Numbered from the stretch's first letter, positions 1-9,140 are shown. The stretch: DNA of 64,000 nucleotides from Emcibacter sp. (GCA_021774785.1 JAJFIQ010000025.1:62001-126000); one strand, 5' to 3'. Notes: generated by a model not told the origin, from the sequence alone. Numbers and translations: made by a program.

Positions 1-1
1 G

Positions 2-148
2 AAAGCTGGTGATCGTGCGGCAGTGATTACCCTGTTGCGGTCATTCAGTGATGCACCGCTTGATATACCTGCTGTAGTGACTCCAGAAGTTGAAGCCCCT
101 GATGCTGAAATTCAGGAAGAGGTTGCAGAAGAAGTTCCTGCTGAATAA
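2..148 (+). CDS. C-terminal end of an unidentified protein (5' truncated)
   Basis: An open frame enters from the left edge and ends at TAA 146-148. The 48 visible residues begin KAGDRAAVITLLRSF and end in a proline- and glutamate-rich tail (EIQEEVAEEVPAE). The tail looks like a disordered acidic extension. The frame is open throughout and has normal local codon use, but too little is visible to assign a family. It converges on the NlpC/P60 gene, whose stop lies only 6 bases away. Confidence 0.5.
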   Translation, partial: KAGDRAAVITLLRSFSDAPLDIPAVVTPEVEAPDAEIQEEVAEEVPAE

Positions 149-154
149 TCAGGC

Positions 155-1012
155 CTATGTTTCAAGGCGTTTGATGCAGGTTAGGGGGGATTCGTCAGTT
201 TGAAAACTGACGATGTCAATCACTTCCCGCAGGGGGTCAATACTAACCCGCATATGATGGACATTGGCATGCAGTAGATGCATATCATCAAGCATGAATC
301 CCACATGACCGGGGAAAAAAGCAATATCGCCTTTCTGGGGGATATCGTCATCCGAGAGCGTTGTGCCGATTACTTTCGCCTGTTGGTCACTGTCGCGCGG
401 AACCGATATTCCAACAGCGGCAAAGGCTAGTTGTACAAGTGCCGAACAGTCAAGGCCGGTGCTGGATTTCCCGCCCCATAAATAAGGGGCATAAAGAAAT
501 TTCAGGGCCTCAGATATGGGGCTATTTCCAAATAGTTTACTAATATGAGTGGCAAATATCCAGTTACCGTCTGCAAGTTGGACAAAACCCTTGTTGGGGA
601 CTTCGTCAATGACAGATACATTTGACATCATGAAGACCTGCCCGGCAGGGGGGCTTTTTGGGTCCGGTTCTGTGAAGATATGGCTGCAAAGATTTGTTAC
701 ATGATGGGTAGATTGAAAAAGGTCGGGGCTTAAGGCATCAGCCCGGCAATATCCCACGTAATTATCTTGTGTTGCCTGTCCCCATGCCCAGCCATCCTTG
801 ATTTCATAAACCATGAAATGTTCACCATAAAGAAGTTGGCTGGCAAGCGGGGATTTTTCATCTGGTTTATGGAAAAGGCTGGTTATGCTATGGACCAACT
901 GATATTCGTTGCCGTCACTATATTGATCAGCCGTAACGCGTCCTTTGAGCGAGCTTGCTGCCAAGTCGCTCCGCAGCGGGGTTACTCTTGGGTCCAGTTC
1001 CAGGTCAGACAT
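155..1012 (-). CDS. NlpC/P60 family cell-wall peptidase with SH3-type N-terminal domains
   Basis: Predicted cell-wall endopeptidase of 285 residues, of the class that cuts D-Glu-diaminopimelate bonds in peptidoglycan. Residues about 30-160 look like two bacterial SH3 repeats. Residues about 165-285 are the papain-like NlpC/P60 domain. The catalytic cysteine is C189 in GLDCSALVQ, the histidine is H236 in PGHVGF, and a third polar residue is near H248 in LHAN. There is no clear signal peptide, so the protein may leave the cell by another route or act on imported muropeptides. It is the last gene of a leftward cluster behind a MarR regulator (23-base gap) and a leucyl aminopeptidase. In many Alphaproteobacteria this peptidase neighbours the same aminopeptidase, which suggests joint breakdown of wall peptides (inference). 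Confidence 0.9.
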   Translation of the reverse strand: MSDLELDPRVTPLRSDLAASSLKGRVTADQYSDGNEYQLVHSITSLFHKPDEKSPLASQLLYGEHFMVYEIKDGWAWGQATQDNYVGYCRADALSPDLFQSTHHVTNLCSHIFTEPDPKSPPAGQVFMMSNVSVIDEVPNKGFVQLADGNWIFATHISKLFGNSPISEALKFLYAPYLWGGKSSTGLDCSALVQLAFAAVGISVPRDSDQQAKVIGTTLSDDDIPQKGDIAFFPGHVGFMLDDMHLLHANVHHMRVSIDPLREVIDIVSFQTDESPLTCIKRLET

Positions 1013-1035
1013 TTTTATACCTCTTCAGTCAATGG

Positions 1036-1386
1036 TCAGGCATCTGCTACACGATTGGCCTTTTCCATTGTTTCCGCAAAATCTGTCAAAAAGACAGCGC
1101 CTTTCACGGTGCGTTGAATCAGGACATTTCTTTTATCTGCGTCGTCCTTTATTCTTTTGACCAGCCCCTGTGCGCTTAACGTATCAACGGCTCTGGTAAT
1201 TACCGGTTTTGAAACATTCAGCGCTTTGGCCAGCCCCCGGACTGTATGTGGTTGTGGCTTCAGATAAATACGAAGCAAGAGAGCCAGTTGCCGGGACGTC
1301 AGGTCAGTATTCTTTGATCGGACCGTTTCTGTCAGGGTGTGCATCCATAATATTAACCCCCTATGACCGTCTAAATCCATATTCAT
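1036..1386 (-). CDS. MarR-family winged-helix transcriptional regulator
   Basis: Small regulator of 116 residues. The helix-turn-helix spans about 40-75 (VRGLAKALNVSKPVITRAVD), followed by a wing with the DKRNVLI pattern typical of MarR proteins. It lacks the long C-terminal dimer helix of full-length MarR members, so it is at the short end of the family. It sits between the aminopeptidase (85-base gap upstream) and the NlpC/P60 gene and is probably transcribed with them. Its ligand and targets cannot be told from sequence; control of this cluster is the simplest guess. Confidence 0.8.
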   Translation of the reverse strand: MNMDLDGHRGLILWMHTLTETVRSKNTDLTSRQLALLLRIYLKPQPHTVRGLAKALNVSKPVITRAVDTLSAQGLVKRIKDDADKRNVLIQRTVKGAVFLTDFAETMEKANRVADA

Positions 1387-1471
1387 GCTTTAAACCACTG
1401 CTTCATTCCCTGCTGGATATTGCCCTTATATTGGTCATTCTGCAACTTTTTTTAGTGCGTTTTATAATTTA

Positions 1472-2851
1472 TTACCCAAAACGCCCTTTTAGATAAGCAT
1501 AGACAGCACGCAATCCCATGGCTTCTCCGCCTTTGGGACGTCCGGGCAGGTCGGACATATTCCAGGCATAAACATCGAAATGCACCCATTTTTCTGGCTC
1601 ATCGACAAAATGTTTCAGGAAAAGTGCCGCCATGATTGCGCCGCCAAAAGGACCGGACCCCATATTATTCAGATCGGCACAGTTTGATTTAAGACCGGGC
1701 GCATAGGGGGCGTAAAGCGGCATGCGCCAGACAGGGTCATTTTCCTCTTCGGAACATTGCGAGAGGTCATAGGCCAGTACATCACCATCCGTGAAGAAGG
1801 GAACAATCGAAGGTCCCATGGCTACCCGCGCAGCACCGGTCAGAGTGGCGAAGTCAAGCATAAGGTCTGGCTTATCTTCCGATGCCAAGGTCAAGCAATC
1901 ACATAGAACCAGTCTTCCTTCCGCATCGGTATTATCCACTTCGACAGTGTCGCCTTTATAGGTTTTGATGATATCACCAGGCCGGAAGGCATCACCGGAT
2001 ATGTTATTTTCCACCGCCGGTATCAACAGGCGAAGCCTGACATCAAGGCCGGTTTCCATGATAAGCTGTGCCAGCCCCAAGGTATGGGCAGCCCCGCCCA
2101 TATCTTTCTTCATAATTCGCATGCCTGAAGAGGGTTTCAAATCCAGTCCGCCGGTATCAAAACACACCCCCTTACCGACCAGAGTTACTTTTGGGGCATC
2201 CGCGCAGCCCCATACCATATCCAACAGACGCGGCTGATTGACGGCAGCCCTTCCCACAGCATGAATGGTGTTATAGCCTTTGGCCAGCAGATCATCACCA
2301 ACGGTCTCGGTAAAGTCAGCGCCATATTTGTCCGATAGGTCTTTCATAACAGCTGACAGATGGCTCGGCCCCATATCGCAGGTGGGAGTATTAATCAAAT
2401 CCCGCACCATGGTGATGCCGCTTATCACAGCGGTGATTTCTGCCAGTTGGCCTTCGTTCTTCAGAACCAGAACGGCCCCGCTGTCATTCTTCTTTTGAAG
2501 ATAGCGATCAAATTTATATTGCGCTAAGGCCCAGACTATGGGGGTAAGTTTCTGGTCATTATCTTCATGCAAACGATAGTTGCCTTCTGGTAGGGACTTG
2601 ACCGCAGATGCAAGAGCCCAGGGATCCGCCAAACTGTCATCAGACCCAAGCCCGATGGCTACAGCGGCCAGTTCACCGCCGGAACCGGCAATCTTTAGGG
2701 TTTCATTTTTGTTGCCTTTAAATTTATTATTTTTTACCCATTTGAATTGTGCAGGGGTCAGGGTTTCAAGCCATGCGCTTAACCCTTCAGTGGATACGGT
2801 ATGAATGGGGGTGGCTGTATCATAGCCTTTGCAAGTCAGATATTCACTCAT
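1472..2851 (-). CDS. M17 leucyl aminopeptidase family protein
   Basis: Cytosolic two-metal aminopeptidase of 459 residues that removes N-terminal residues from peptides. The M17 signature NTDAEGRL is at 307-314. The expected metal ligands are present: K227 and D232 in GKGVCFDTGG, D250 in KKDMGG, and D309 and E311 in the signature. The N-terminal domain (about 1-130) is diverged, as is usual for the alphaproteobacterial leucyl aminopeptidase clade, so whether this is a PepA or PepB type is left open. The start lies 12 bases after the stop of the upstream membrane-protein gene, which suggests one transcript. Confidence 0.93.
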   Translation of the reverse strand: MSEYLTCKGYDTATPIHTVSTEGLSAWLETLTPAQFKWVKNNKFKGNKNETLKIAGSGGELAAVAIGLGSDDSLADPWALASAVKSLPEGNYRLHEDNDQKLTPIVWALAQYKFDRYLQKKNDSGAVLVLKNEGQLAEITAVISGITMVRDLINTPTCDMGPSHLSAVMKDLSDKYGADFTETVGDDLLAKGYNTIHAVGRAAVNQPRLLDMVWGCADAPKVTLVGKGVCFDTGGLDLKPSSGMRIMKKDMGGAAHTLGLAQLIMETGLDVRLRLLIPAVENNISGDAFRPGDIIKTYKGDTVEVDNTDAEGRLVLCDCLTLASEDKPDLMLDFATLTGAARVAMGPSIVPFFTDGDVLAYDLSQCSEEENDPVWRMPLYAPYAPGLKSNCADLNNMGSGPFGGAIMAALFLKHFVDEPEKWVHFDVYAWNMSDLPGRPKGGEAMGLRAVYAYLKGRFG

Positions 2852-2863
2852 AAATATATTCCA

Positions 2864-3562
2864 TTACAGGTCGCAGCTAATTACCGTGATATCAGCAAAG
2901 GACCGGCGACCAGAGATGATGGTGAAGCGATATTCTTTATCCTTGACGATTACACTATGGTAAAGGGGCAAAACACTGGTGGCTTTCTGTTCCTCGCCAC
3001 CGGGAAGGGTGAAGGTAGCCGTTACCTGTTTTAACGGATCAAACCAAGCTTCCGGATTTCCGGATTCATTCAATGTCGGACTGCCTTTTCCGGTCACTGT
3101 GATCAGGCCCCGGTAAAAGCTTACATTACTGTCAGTCTGTTGCGATACCGGCGTGGATATGACAAATCTTTTTGTCAGTGGCTGCTCGGAACATTGTGCG
3201 TCTTTTGACATTCCGGTTATCAGGGTTGTCATTCTTTCCGGATTAATTCCGTCAGCGGCTTTTTGATTGATCACGCGTAACAGGTCATGAATTTTATCAT
3301 TAGGCAATAGCTTTTGTATTTTATTCAGGGCGGCTTCGGTGTTGCCCAGTTCAATACGCATTTTTTCCAGATCTGCGGTTTGCAGTTCGAATTTATCCTT
3401 ACTATATACCATGCTGCGCAGAGCAATCTCCTGTCCGGTATCAAAGGCAAAATAACTACATCCGATAACGGTGGCCAGAAAGAGAATGATTTTGAAAAAT
3501 GTCCAGAATCTCTGGCTACGACGTTTCTGGAGTTCTTTTCTGCGGGCAAGGCCAAGTGACAT
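2864..3562 (-). CDS. Single-pass membrane protein of unknown function
   Basis: Protein of 232 residues that I do not recognise. A basic N-terminus (RRKELQKRRSQR) precedes one membrane segment at about 22-42, so the rest should face the periplasm. Residues about 55-90 have the heptad-like pattern of a short coiled coil. The C-terminal half (about 130-232) looks beta-rich and contains two cysteines, C152 near the domain start and C230 three residues from the end, that could form a disulfide. It is the first gene of the leftward cluster with the aminopeptidase. Nothing visible ties it to a pathway. Confidence 0.75.
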   Translation of the reverse strand: MSLGLARRKELQKRRSQRFWTFFKIILFLATVIGCSYFAFDTGQEIALRSMVYSKDKFELQTADLEKMRIELGNTEAALNKIQKLLPNDKIHDLLRVINQKAADGINPERMTTLITGMSKDAQCSEQPLTKRFVISTPVSQQTDSNVSFYRGLITVTGKGSPTLNESGNPEAWFDPLKQVTATFTLPGGEEQKATSVLPLYHSVIVKDKEYRFTIISGRRSFADITVISCDL

Positions 3563-3663
3563 ATTATGGGATGTCCTGAATGGTTAAGTTCAAGCATTGG
3601 ACATTAAACCAGAAAAACAAACTTCTCAATAGATTGGTTGTTTTTGTTTAGGGTTGTGTATCC

Positions 3664-4203
3664 TTAAATACGCCTGAACATTTTTGTCTCATATATTTTA
3701 TACATGGTTTCCACCCAAAGGCTGAAACCATGCTTTTCCGCTAGGCGGATTGAAGCGGCATTTTCCGGCGCAATGATGCAGGCAGTTTCTTTTTCCGGAT
3801 AAAAATCATCACGCCAGTCAAGGGCAACCTTTAAGGCTTCGGAAGCATAGCCTTTACCATGGGCTGCGGTGACCAGTCCCCATCCGGCCTCCATCATCCC
3901 CTCCAGAGAAGGTGTCAGGGTTCTTTTAAAATCAGCAAAGCCCATTTCCCCAATAAAATTTCCCGATGATTTTTCTTCTATGGCCCAATAACCGTATCCT
4001 AAAAATGACCAATGCCCGCCGTGCCGGATCATTTTTGTCCAGGTGTCTTCCCTTGAAAGAGGCTCCACAGTAGTATATCGGGTGAATGCCGGTTCTTGAA
4101 ACATTGCCAAATACTGATCAAAGTCGTCATATTTATGGGGACGTAAAATTAACCGCTCGGTTGTTATGATGGGTGCCGTTTTAAATTTGGCGGATGGAGA
4201 CAT
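3664..4203 (-). CDS. GNAT-family N-acetyltransferase (RimJ/RimL-like)
   Basis: Acetyl-CoA-dependent acetyltransferase of 179 residues. The opening TERLILRPHKYDDFDQYLAM is the usual start of the RimJ/RimL-type (Acetyltransf_3) branch. The acetyl-CoA-binding turn is seen in HGKGYASEALKVALDW (about 113-128). The late motif IIAPENAASIRLAEKHGF is typical of the fold. Substrate could be a protein N-terminus or a small amine. The gene stands alone between the aminopeptidase cluster and the paa operon. Confidence 0.85.
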   Translation of the reverse strand: MSPSAKFKTAPIITTERLILRPHKYDDFDQYLAMFQEPAFTRYTTVEPLSREDTWTKMIRHGGHWSFLGYGYWAIEEKSSGNFIGEMGFADFKRTLTPSLEGMMEAGWGLVTAAHGKGYASEALKVALDWRDDFYPEKETACIIAPENAASIRLAEKHGFSLWVETMYKIYETKMFRRI

Positions 4204-4291
4204 TGCTAACGTTCTTTTCTGTATGCATGTTCAGGAATTAGGATGAACTTTAAATCAGAAAAATGAACAGGATACAACCTCTCATTTCACC

Positions 4292-5374
4292 CTATCTTTC
4301 ATCAAAATCAACCACAATTTTTTCGGTTAGCGGATGGGACTGGCAAGTCAGAATGAAACCTTCGTTAATTTCTTCTTCCTCAAGAGAGTAATTGATTTCC
4401 ATATTGACCTTGCCCTCAATTAGTTTTGCACGGCAAGTACAGCATACGCCGCCTTTACAGGCAAAGGGAAGGTCGGCACCCTGTTCCATGGCCGCGTCCA
4501 GAATGCTCTCGGCACCCATGTCCAGTTCAAAATTAAACTCATCACCGTCTACGATTACGGTCACATTGCTCATCTTGCCGGACAGGTCGGCATTTTCCGC
4601 TTCTGAATCCTGTTCTTTGCCCTGTGCGGAGGAGGGGGAGGTGAAGAGTTCAAAATGGATATTATCCTTGGGCATGCCCTTGTTCTTCAGGGTTTGGGAT
4701 ACATCATTGATCATTTCTTCCGGGCCGCAGAGATAAACTTCATCGGCGCCGCTGCCGGGGATGAGCTTGTCCATAACCTGTGTTGCCTTTTCACCCGTAA
4801 TCCGGCCTGCAAAAAGGTCTATTTCCTGATCTTCACGGGACAGGACGTTGATCATGTTAAAGCGGCTGATGAAAGAATTTTTCAGATCAATCAGGCCTTC
4901 GCGAAAGATAATAGATTTGCGGTTTTTATTGCCATAAACCAGCGTGAATGTACTTTTTGGTTCATAAATTAGAATGGTGCGGATGATAGAAATTAACGGC
5001 GTAATGCCGCTGCCGGCGGCAAATCCCACATAATGTTTTTCATGGGCCGCATCCAGATGGGTGAAAAAATTCCCCATTGGTGTCATGACGTCAAGTGCGT
5101 CCCCCTCTTTAAGCACATCATTGGCAAAGCATGAAAATAGCCCACCCTTGATTTTCTTGACAGCCACCCGCAGTTCATCATCAAACAGTCCGCTACATAT
5201 GGAATAGGACCGCCGGGTGTCCTCGCCGCCGATTGTGGTTTTCAGGGTCAGATATTGACCGGCATTGAATTGATATTCCTCATGAAGGTCGCTAGGCACA
5301 TCAAAAGCAATGGAAACTGTATCGTCGGTTTCCTGCCTGATATTGGAAATTTTGAGGGAATGAAATACGGGCAT
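4292..5374 (-). CDS. paaE: 1,2-phenylacetyl-CoA epoxidase reductase subunit PaaE
   Basis: Reductase of 360 residues that passes electrons from NADPH to the PaaA/PaaC oxygenase. Residues about 1-100 form the FAD-binding domain (RRSYSICSG), about 105-235 the nucleotide-binding domain (GFAAGSGITPLISI, CGPEEMI), and the last 90 a plant-type 2Fe-2S ferredoxin with C-x4-C-x2-C in ACKGGVCCTC and a fourth cysteine in LTCQSH. The frame stays open upstream to 5536, but that extension overlaps paaD; ATG at 5374 begins MPVFHSLKI like other PaaE proteins and leaves a 10-base gap. It is the last gene of paaABCDE. Confidence 0.95.
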   Translation of the reverse strand: MPVFHSLKISNIRQETDDTVSIAFDVPSDLHEEYQFNAGQYLTLKTTIGGEDTRRSYSICSGLFDDELRVAVKKIKGGLFSCFANDVLKEGDALDVMTPMGNFFTHLDAAHEKHYVGFAAGSGITPLISIIRTILIYEPKSTFTLVYGNKNRKSIIFREGLIDLKNSFISRFNMINVLSREDQEIDLFAGRITGEKATQVMDKLIPGSGADEVYLCGPEEMINDVSQTLKNKGMPKDNIHFELFTSPSSAQGKEQDSEAENADLSGKMSNVTVIVDGDEFNFELDMGAESILDAAMEQGADLPFACKGGVCCTCRAKLIEGKVNMEINYSLEEEEINEGFILTCQSHPLTEKIVVDFDER

Positions 5375-5384
5375 TATATTTATC

Positions 5385-5903
5385 CTATATGCACTTGAAA
5401 TAATCGAAGGGTTCCAGACAGTCGAGACAGCGGTATAATGCTTTGCAGGCCGTGGAGCCAAATTCACTGATCTGCTCAGAATTGTCTGATTTGCATTTTG
5501 GACAGGATATCTTTTTTTGCCCGCCAAACAAGACACTTTTGTTGCTGGTTGTTTTTTCCGGCGGTGCTATGCCATAGGCTTCCAGCTTTTGCTTGCCCAC
5601 TTCCGTCATCCAGTCCGTTGTCCATGCTGGTGATAGCTGGGTCGTGACTATAGAATCCAGAAAACCGTGATGATTAAGTGTTTCCTTAATCTGTTCCTCA
5701 AGCATATACATGGCGGGGCAACCGGAATAAGTGGGAGAAATGATAATTTCCAATTTTCCCTCCTCACACTCATTGACCCCACGTGCGATGCCAAGGTCGA
5801 CAATAGATAGCACAGGAATCTCCGGGTCCTTCACTTCTTCAAGTATGGTCCAGACATCTGCGGGGTCAAAATTTCTGTTGGTTGATGCCACAGCTTCTAC
5901 CAC
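5385..5903 (-). CDS. paaD: Phenylacetyl-CoA epoxidase assembly protein PaaD
   Basis: PaaD, 172 residues, is needed for the epoxidase and is thought to help iron-sulfur maturation. The N-terminal half is a MIP18/DUF59 domain (VKDPEIPVLSIVDLGI, PTYSGCPAMYMLEEQI). The C-terminal half carries a zinc-ribbon-like set of cysteines, CPKCKS and CLDC. The start codon is GTG at 5903, the first possible start after an in-frame stop, and it overlaps the last 7 bases of paaC. That arrangement points to translational coupling. Confidence 0.94.
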   Translation of the reverse strand: MVEAVASTNRNFDPADVWTILEEVKDPEIPVLSIVDLGIARGVNECEEGKLEIIISPTYSGCPAMYMLEEQIKETLNHHGFLDSIVTTQLSPAWTTDWMTEVGKQKLEAYGIAPPEKTTSNKSVLFGGQKKISCPKCKSDNSEQISEFGSTACKALYRCLDCLEPFDYFKCI

Positions 5904-6667
5904 TCACATCCGGGATAACGGCGTTGCATATACTGCATGTCGGTGATGATATAACCCATATGCTCTGTATGCTGTCCTTTTGCTTTGCCACCCAACTGTG
6001 CCCAATCATTGGTGGGAAAGGTTAAAGTTGCTTGCTCAAGGATTTGAGCTACTAATGTAACCCAATCCGCTTTCAGGGCAGTGACATCTACGGCAATACC
6101 GTCTTCAAGTAACAGGTTTTCGGCGTCAGTCATGGTGAATAATTCACCCGTATAGGCCCACAGACTATCTATGGAGTTCTGTACACGTGTATGGCTTTCT
6201 TCTGTGCCATCGCCCAGACGGATCAACCATTCACTACTGAAACGCAAGTGGTAGGTTACCTCTTTCAGGGATTTAGCACCGATTGCGGCCAATTCTGAAT
6301 CTTTCGAACTTGTCAGTGCCGTAAAGAAAAGTTTGTTATAGGCGCTCATGAAAAACAGGCGGACAATAGTATCGCCCCAGTCGCCGTTAGGCACCTCTGT
6401 CAGCAGAGCGTTGCGGAAGTCCTGCTCATCACGCAGATAGGCAAAGTCGTCTTCTGTTTTTCCTTCGCCCTGTGTCGTCGCGGCATAGGTATAAAGCTCG
6501 CGTGCCTGACCGATCAGGTCAAGTGCGCAATTCATTAGGGCCATTTCCATCTCAATAGATGGTGCACGGAAACACCATTCGGACATTCGGTGGCCAATTA
6601 TCAGGCCATTGTCACCGATTTGGGCAGCATATTGGACAAGGGCTTTTTGTTTAGAAAGTTCAGTCAT
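5897..6667 (-). CDS. paaC: 1,2-phenylacetyl-CoA epoxidase structural subunit PaaC
   Basis: Ferritin-like helical subunit of 256 residues that forms the core heterodimer with PaaA but is the structural, non-catalytic partner. Family motifs seen are IGHRMSEWCFRAPSIEMEMA near the N-terminus, DFAYLRDEQDFRN, and KEVTYHLRFSSEWLIRLGDG. The C-terminus QYMQRRYPGCEW is also typical. It begins 40 bases after paaB and overlaps paaD by 7 bases. Confidence 0.95.
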   Translation of the reverse strand: MTELSKQKALVQYAAQIGDNGLIIGHRMSEWCFRAPSIEMEMALMNCALDLIGQARELYTYAATTQGEGKTEDDFAYLRDEQDFRNALLTEVPNGDWGDTIVRLFFMSAYNKLFFTALTSSKDSELAAIGAKSLKEVTYHLRFSSEWLIRLGDGTEESHTRVQNSIDSLWAYTGELFTMTDAENLLLEDGIAVDVTALKADWVTLVAQILEQATLTFPTNDWAQLGGKAKGQHTEHMGYIITDMQYMQRRYPGCEW

Positions 6668-6707
6668 TTATTTAACTCCTGTAATTATCTTCTGGAATTA
6701 TGGCAAA

Positions 6708-6998
6708 TTACATTTTGCCTGCACCCTTGGGGATGTCATAAAATGTTGGGTGGCGATAAATTTTATCGTCTGCTGGTTCAAACAGGCTTTCCTTGTCTTC
6801 TGGTTTGGAAGCGGTGATCGCGTTTGAAGGCACAACCCAGATGCTGATCCCTTCGCTACGGCGGGTATAGACGTCGCGTGCTGATTCCATAGCCATTTCC
6901 GCATCGCTGGCATGGACGCTGCCACAATGTTTGTGGTCAAGTCCTGCTTTGCTGCGGATAAATACTTCCCATAGTGGCCATTCTTGTTCATTGGTCAT
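6708..6998 (-). CDS. paaB: 1,2-phenylacetyl-CoA epoxidase subunit PaaB
   Basis: Small subunit of 96 residues that bridges the PaaA-PaaC complexes. Recognised from WPLWEVFIRSKAGLDHKHCG, the ARDVYTRRSEGISIWVVPS segment and the HPTFYDIPKGAGKM end. Length matches the family. It follows paaA by 32 bases. A second frame over the same bases (6698-6991) is a shadow without family resemblance. Confidence 0.95.
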   Translation of the reverse strand: MTNEQEWPLWEVFIRSKAGLDHKHCGSVHASDAEMAMESARDVYTRRSEGISIWVVPSNAITASKPEDKESLFEPADDKIYRHPTFYDIPKGAGKM

Positions 6999-7030
6999 TG
7001 TCTTAAATCCTTTTAAATTGTGCCTGTAGC

Positions 7031-8023
7031 TTAGGCGACTTGTTTGTTCTGTTGTTTCTCTGCATAAGCGGCGGCGGCTTCGCGAACCCAGGCGCCATCT
7101 TCATGGGCCTTGAGGTGGTTGGCGACGCGCTGTTTATTGCAGGGGCCGTTGCCGTTGATTACATTGCCAAATTCTTCCCAGTCAATTTCGCCGTAATCAT
7201 AATGGCCGCGTTCTTCGTTCCATTTCAGGTCCGGATCAGGCAGGGTGATGCCAAGGAATTCGGCTTGCGGGACGGTGGCATCAACAAATTCCTGACGCAG
7301 TTGATCATTGGATTTCCGTTTGATCTTCCATTTCATTGATTGGGCAGAATGGGGGCTGTCACTGTCATTGGGACCAAACATCATCAGGGAAGGCCACCAG
7401 AAACGGTTGACGGATTCTTGCAACATTTCTTTTTGTTCATCGGTACCTCTGGACAGGGACAGCAGCAGTTCGTAGCCCTGTCGCTGATGGAAGCTTTCTT
7501 CTTTACAAATACGGATCATGGCCCGTGAATAGGGACCATATGAACAGCGTGACAAGGCAACCTGGTTGGTGATGGCAGCGCCGTCAACCAGCCAGCCGAT
7601 GGTTCCCATATCAGCCCAGCTTAACGCCGGATAATTAAAGATAGAGGAATATTTGGCCTTGCCGGTCTGAAGCTGTTCGATCATTTCCGCACGGGAAGTC
7701 CCCAGTGTTTCCGCAGAGGAATAAATGTAAAGGCCATGACCACCTTCGTCTTGAATTTTCGCCAGCAAAATAACCTTTCGACGCAGGCTTGGCGCGCGGG
7801 TAATCCAATTTCCTTCTGGCTGCATGCCGATAACCTCGGAATGGGCATGTTGTGACATTTGACGAACCAGGGTTTTGCGGTAGGCAGCCGGCATCCATTC
7901 CTGTGGTTCAATTTTAATGTTGTCGTCGATCTTTTGTTGAAAAATTTCTTCCAGCCTTGCTTGTTCCTCTGACGTGGGTTCAGCAATTTCGATCGGCTTT
8001 TGTATTGACGTATCTCCGTACAT
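7031..8023 (-). CDS. paaA: 1,2-phenylacetyl-CoA epoxidase catalytic subunit PaaA
   Basis: Di-iron oxygenase subunit of 330 residues that epoxidises the aromatic ring of phenylacetyl-CoA, the committing step of aerobic phenylacetate breakdown. Ferritin-like metal-site motifs are present: [18 protein letters not shown] and [15 protein letters not shown]. The N-terminus [20 protein letters not shown] is slightly longer than in E. coli PaaA. A good ribosome-binding site (GAGAGGG) lies 5 bases before the ATG at 8023. This is the first structural gene of the operon; the ligase paaK and the later genes paaFGHJZ are not in the window. Confidence 0.96.
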   Translation of the reverse strand: MYGDTSIQKPIEIAEPTSEEQARLEEIFQQKIDDNIKIEPQEWMPAAYRKTLVRQMSQHAHSEVIGMQPEGNWITRAPSLRRKVILLAKIQDEGGHGLYIYSSAETLGTSRAEMIEQLQTGKAKYSSIFNYPALSWADMGTIGWLVDGAAITNQVALSRCSYGPYSRAMIRICKEESFHQRQGYELLLSLSRGTDEQKEMLQESVNRFWWPSLMMFGPNDSDSPHSAQSMKWKIKRKSNDQLRQEFVDATVPQAEFLGITLPDPDLKWNEERGHYDYGEIDWEEFGNVINGNGPCNKQRVANHLKAHEDGAWVREAAAAYAEKQQNKQVA

Positions 8024-8045
8024 GTCGGCCCTCTCTTGTCAAGAA

Positions 8046-8064
8046 ATGGGGATAAATTCCCCAT
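8046..8064 (-). promoter_or_regulatory. Inverted repeat in the paaA leader
   Basis: A perfect 7-bp inverted repeat (ATGGGGA / TCCCCAT, 5-base loop) lies about 20 bases upstream of the paaA start. The 193-base gap between paaX and paaA is otherwise very AT-rich and should hold the paa promoter. The repeat could be an operator half-pair or a leader hairpin. It does not closely match the E. coli PaaX operator as I know it, so the role is only suggested by position. Confidence 0.35.
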
Positions 8065-8216
8065 AAAATATCAGGATGAAAATGTTTAATATCTGTAATA
8101 AAACGCAATATGTAACATAAATTTATAAAAATCAAGAAAAAATGTATCATATTAAAATATTTTTAATGCCTATCCCCTGTCGGGCAATTACTAATATGCA
8201 GTACTAATTTATTTTT

Positions 8217-9140
8217 TTACAGTAAGCCGCTGAACCGTTGAAAGAATTCCTTATCCGGCGAGGGAAGGGACCCTTCTTCGGTCTCCATCATATTGCTGAG
8301 ACAATTTTCTGACTTACTTAACAACAACTGATAAATATCCCGACAAAGCTGATAGGCGGTATTGCCTTCCCAATGGGTGGGCATCAGCATGTCCGGCAAT
8401 CTTGGATCCCGTAACAGGATCTTGCGATATTCATGGACCATCAATATTCTGATTAACAGGCAATCCATTTCTCCCGGAATATCGCCGGAGGATAATTTTT
8501 GAAATACAGGGCGGTATCTTTCCAGAAATTTGCCGTATTTTACGCCTAGTTCTTCAAGGTTCCAGCATCCTTTTACCATTGTATCCAATGCGGAAGAGGA
8601 GGTCAATTCATGGGACGCCTGCTGTAGTATGATAACATCGTTTCTTATGCCCAGGCCATCTAATGTTTGTTCTAATGGTTGCATATCTGGCATTGGATGA
8701 GCTAAAATGCTTTTGGCAATTTTGCCAAACCCAAGCCAGCCCAATTCTTTAATGGTAACATCCTTATTAATGACCTTATTGTCGGGCAGAATCACCAGTG
8801 TCCAGGTCTTGTCCCAGTCGCTACGTGGCCCAGCGTAAATCTGTGGCGTGGCGTTTCTGAAACGCCGCCTGCCAGAATTGGTCAGGCTGTAATAGCTTTT
8901 CCGTCCCACCTGATGGGGGCTGATCCAGTTATCCTTGTTCAGACGGGAAACGGCAGTTCGCACGTGACGGGCATTGATGCCCAGTGGCTCTAATAGATTT
9001 ATGATATTGCCCAACCATACCGCGCCGCCGCGCTGTGCCAGCAGATCGCCATAAACCGTAATAATCAACGATCCTACTCTAAGGGGCTGTTGTTCCTGAA
9101 AAGCCTGTATCAATTTTTCTAATTGCTGTGCAACGGTCAT
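8217..9140 (-). CDS. paaX: Phenylacetate-responsive repressor PaaX
   Basis: Transcriptional repressor of 307 residues, released in other bacteria by phenylacetyl-CoA. The N-terminal winged helix (about 20-90) shows SLIITVYGDLLAQRGG and ARHVRTAVSRLNKDNWI. The middle domain carries SDWDKTWTLVILPD, a PaaX hallmark, and the C-terminal region has the usual RILMVHEYRKILLRDPRLP segment. It is on the same strand as paaABCDE and 193 bases upstream, so it may have its own promoter while repressing the one before paaA. Confidence 0.94.
   Translation of the reverse strand: MTVAQQLEKLIQAFQEQQPLRVGSLIITVYGDLLAQRGGAVWLGNIINLLEPLGINARHVRTAVSRLNKDNWISPHQVGRKSYYSLTNSGRRRFRNATPQIYAGPRSDWDKTWTLVILPDNKVINKDVTIKELGWLGFGKIAKSILAHPMPDMQPLEQTLDGLGIRNDVIILQQASHELTSSSALDTMVKGCWNLEELGVKYGKFLERYRPVFQKLSSGDIPGEMDCLLIRILMVHEYRKILLRDPRLPDMLMPTHWEGNTAYQLCRDIYQLLLSKSENCLSNMMETEEGSLPSPDKEFFQRFSGLL

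Noticed and set aside
5375-5536. N-terminal extension of PaaE
   Set aside because: The frame is open, but it would overlap paaD by 152 bases and the added residues match no PaaE. ATG 5374 is well placed.
6698-6991. Alternative 97-residue frame over paaB
   Set aside because: The frame at 6708-6998 encodes clear PaaB, and the overlapping frame has no family features.
8034-8039. TTGACA on the reverse strand as a paaA promoter
   Set aside because: It is only about 11 bases from the paaA start codon, so no -10 box or leader could fit.
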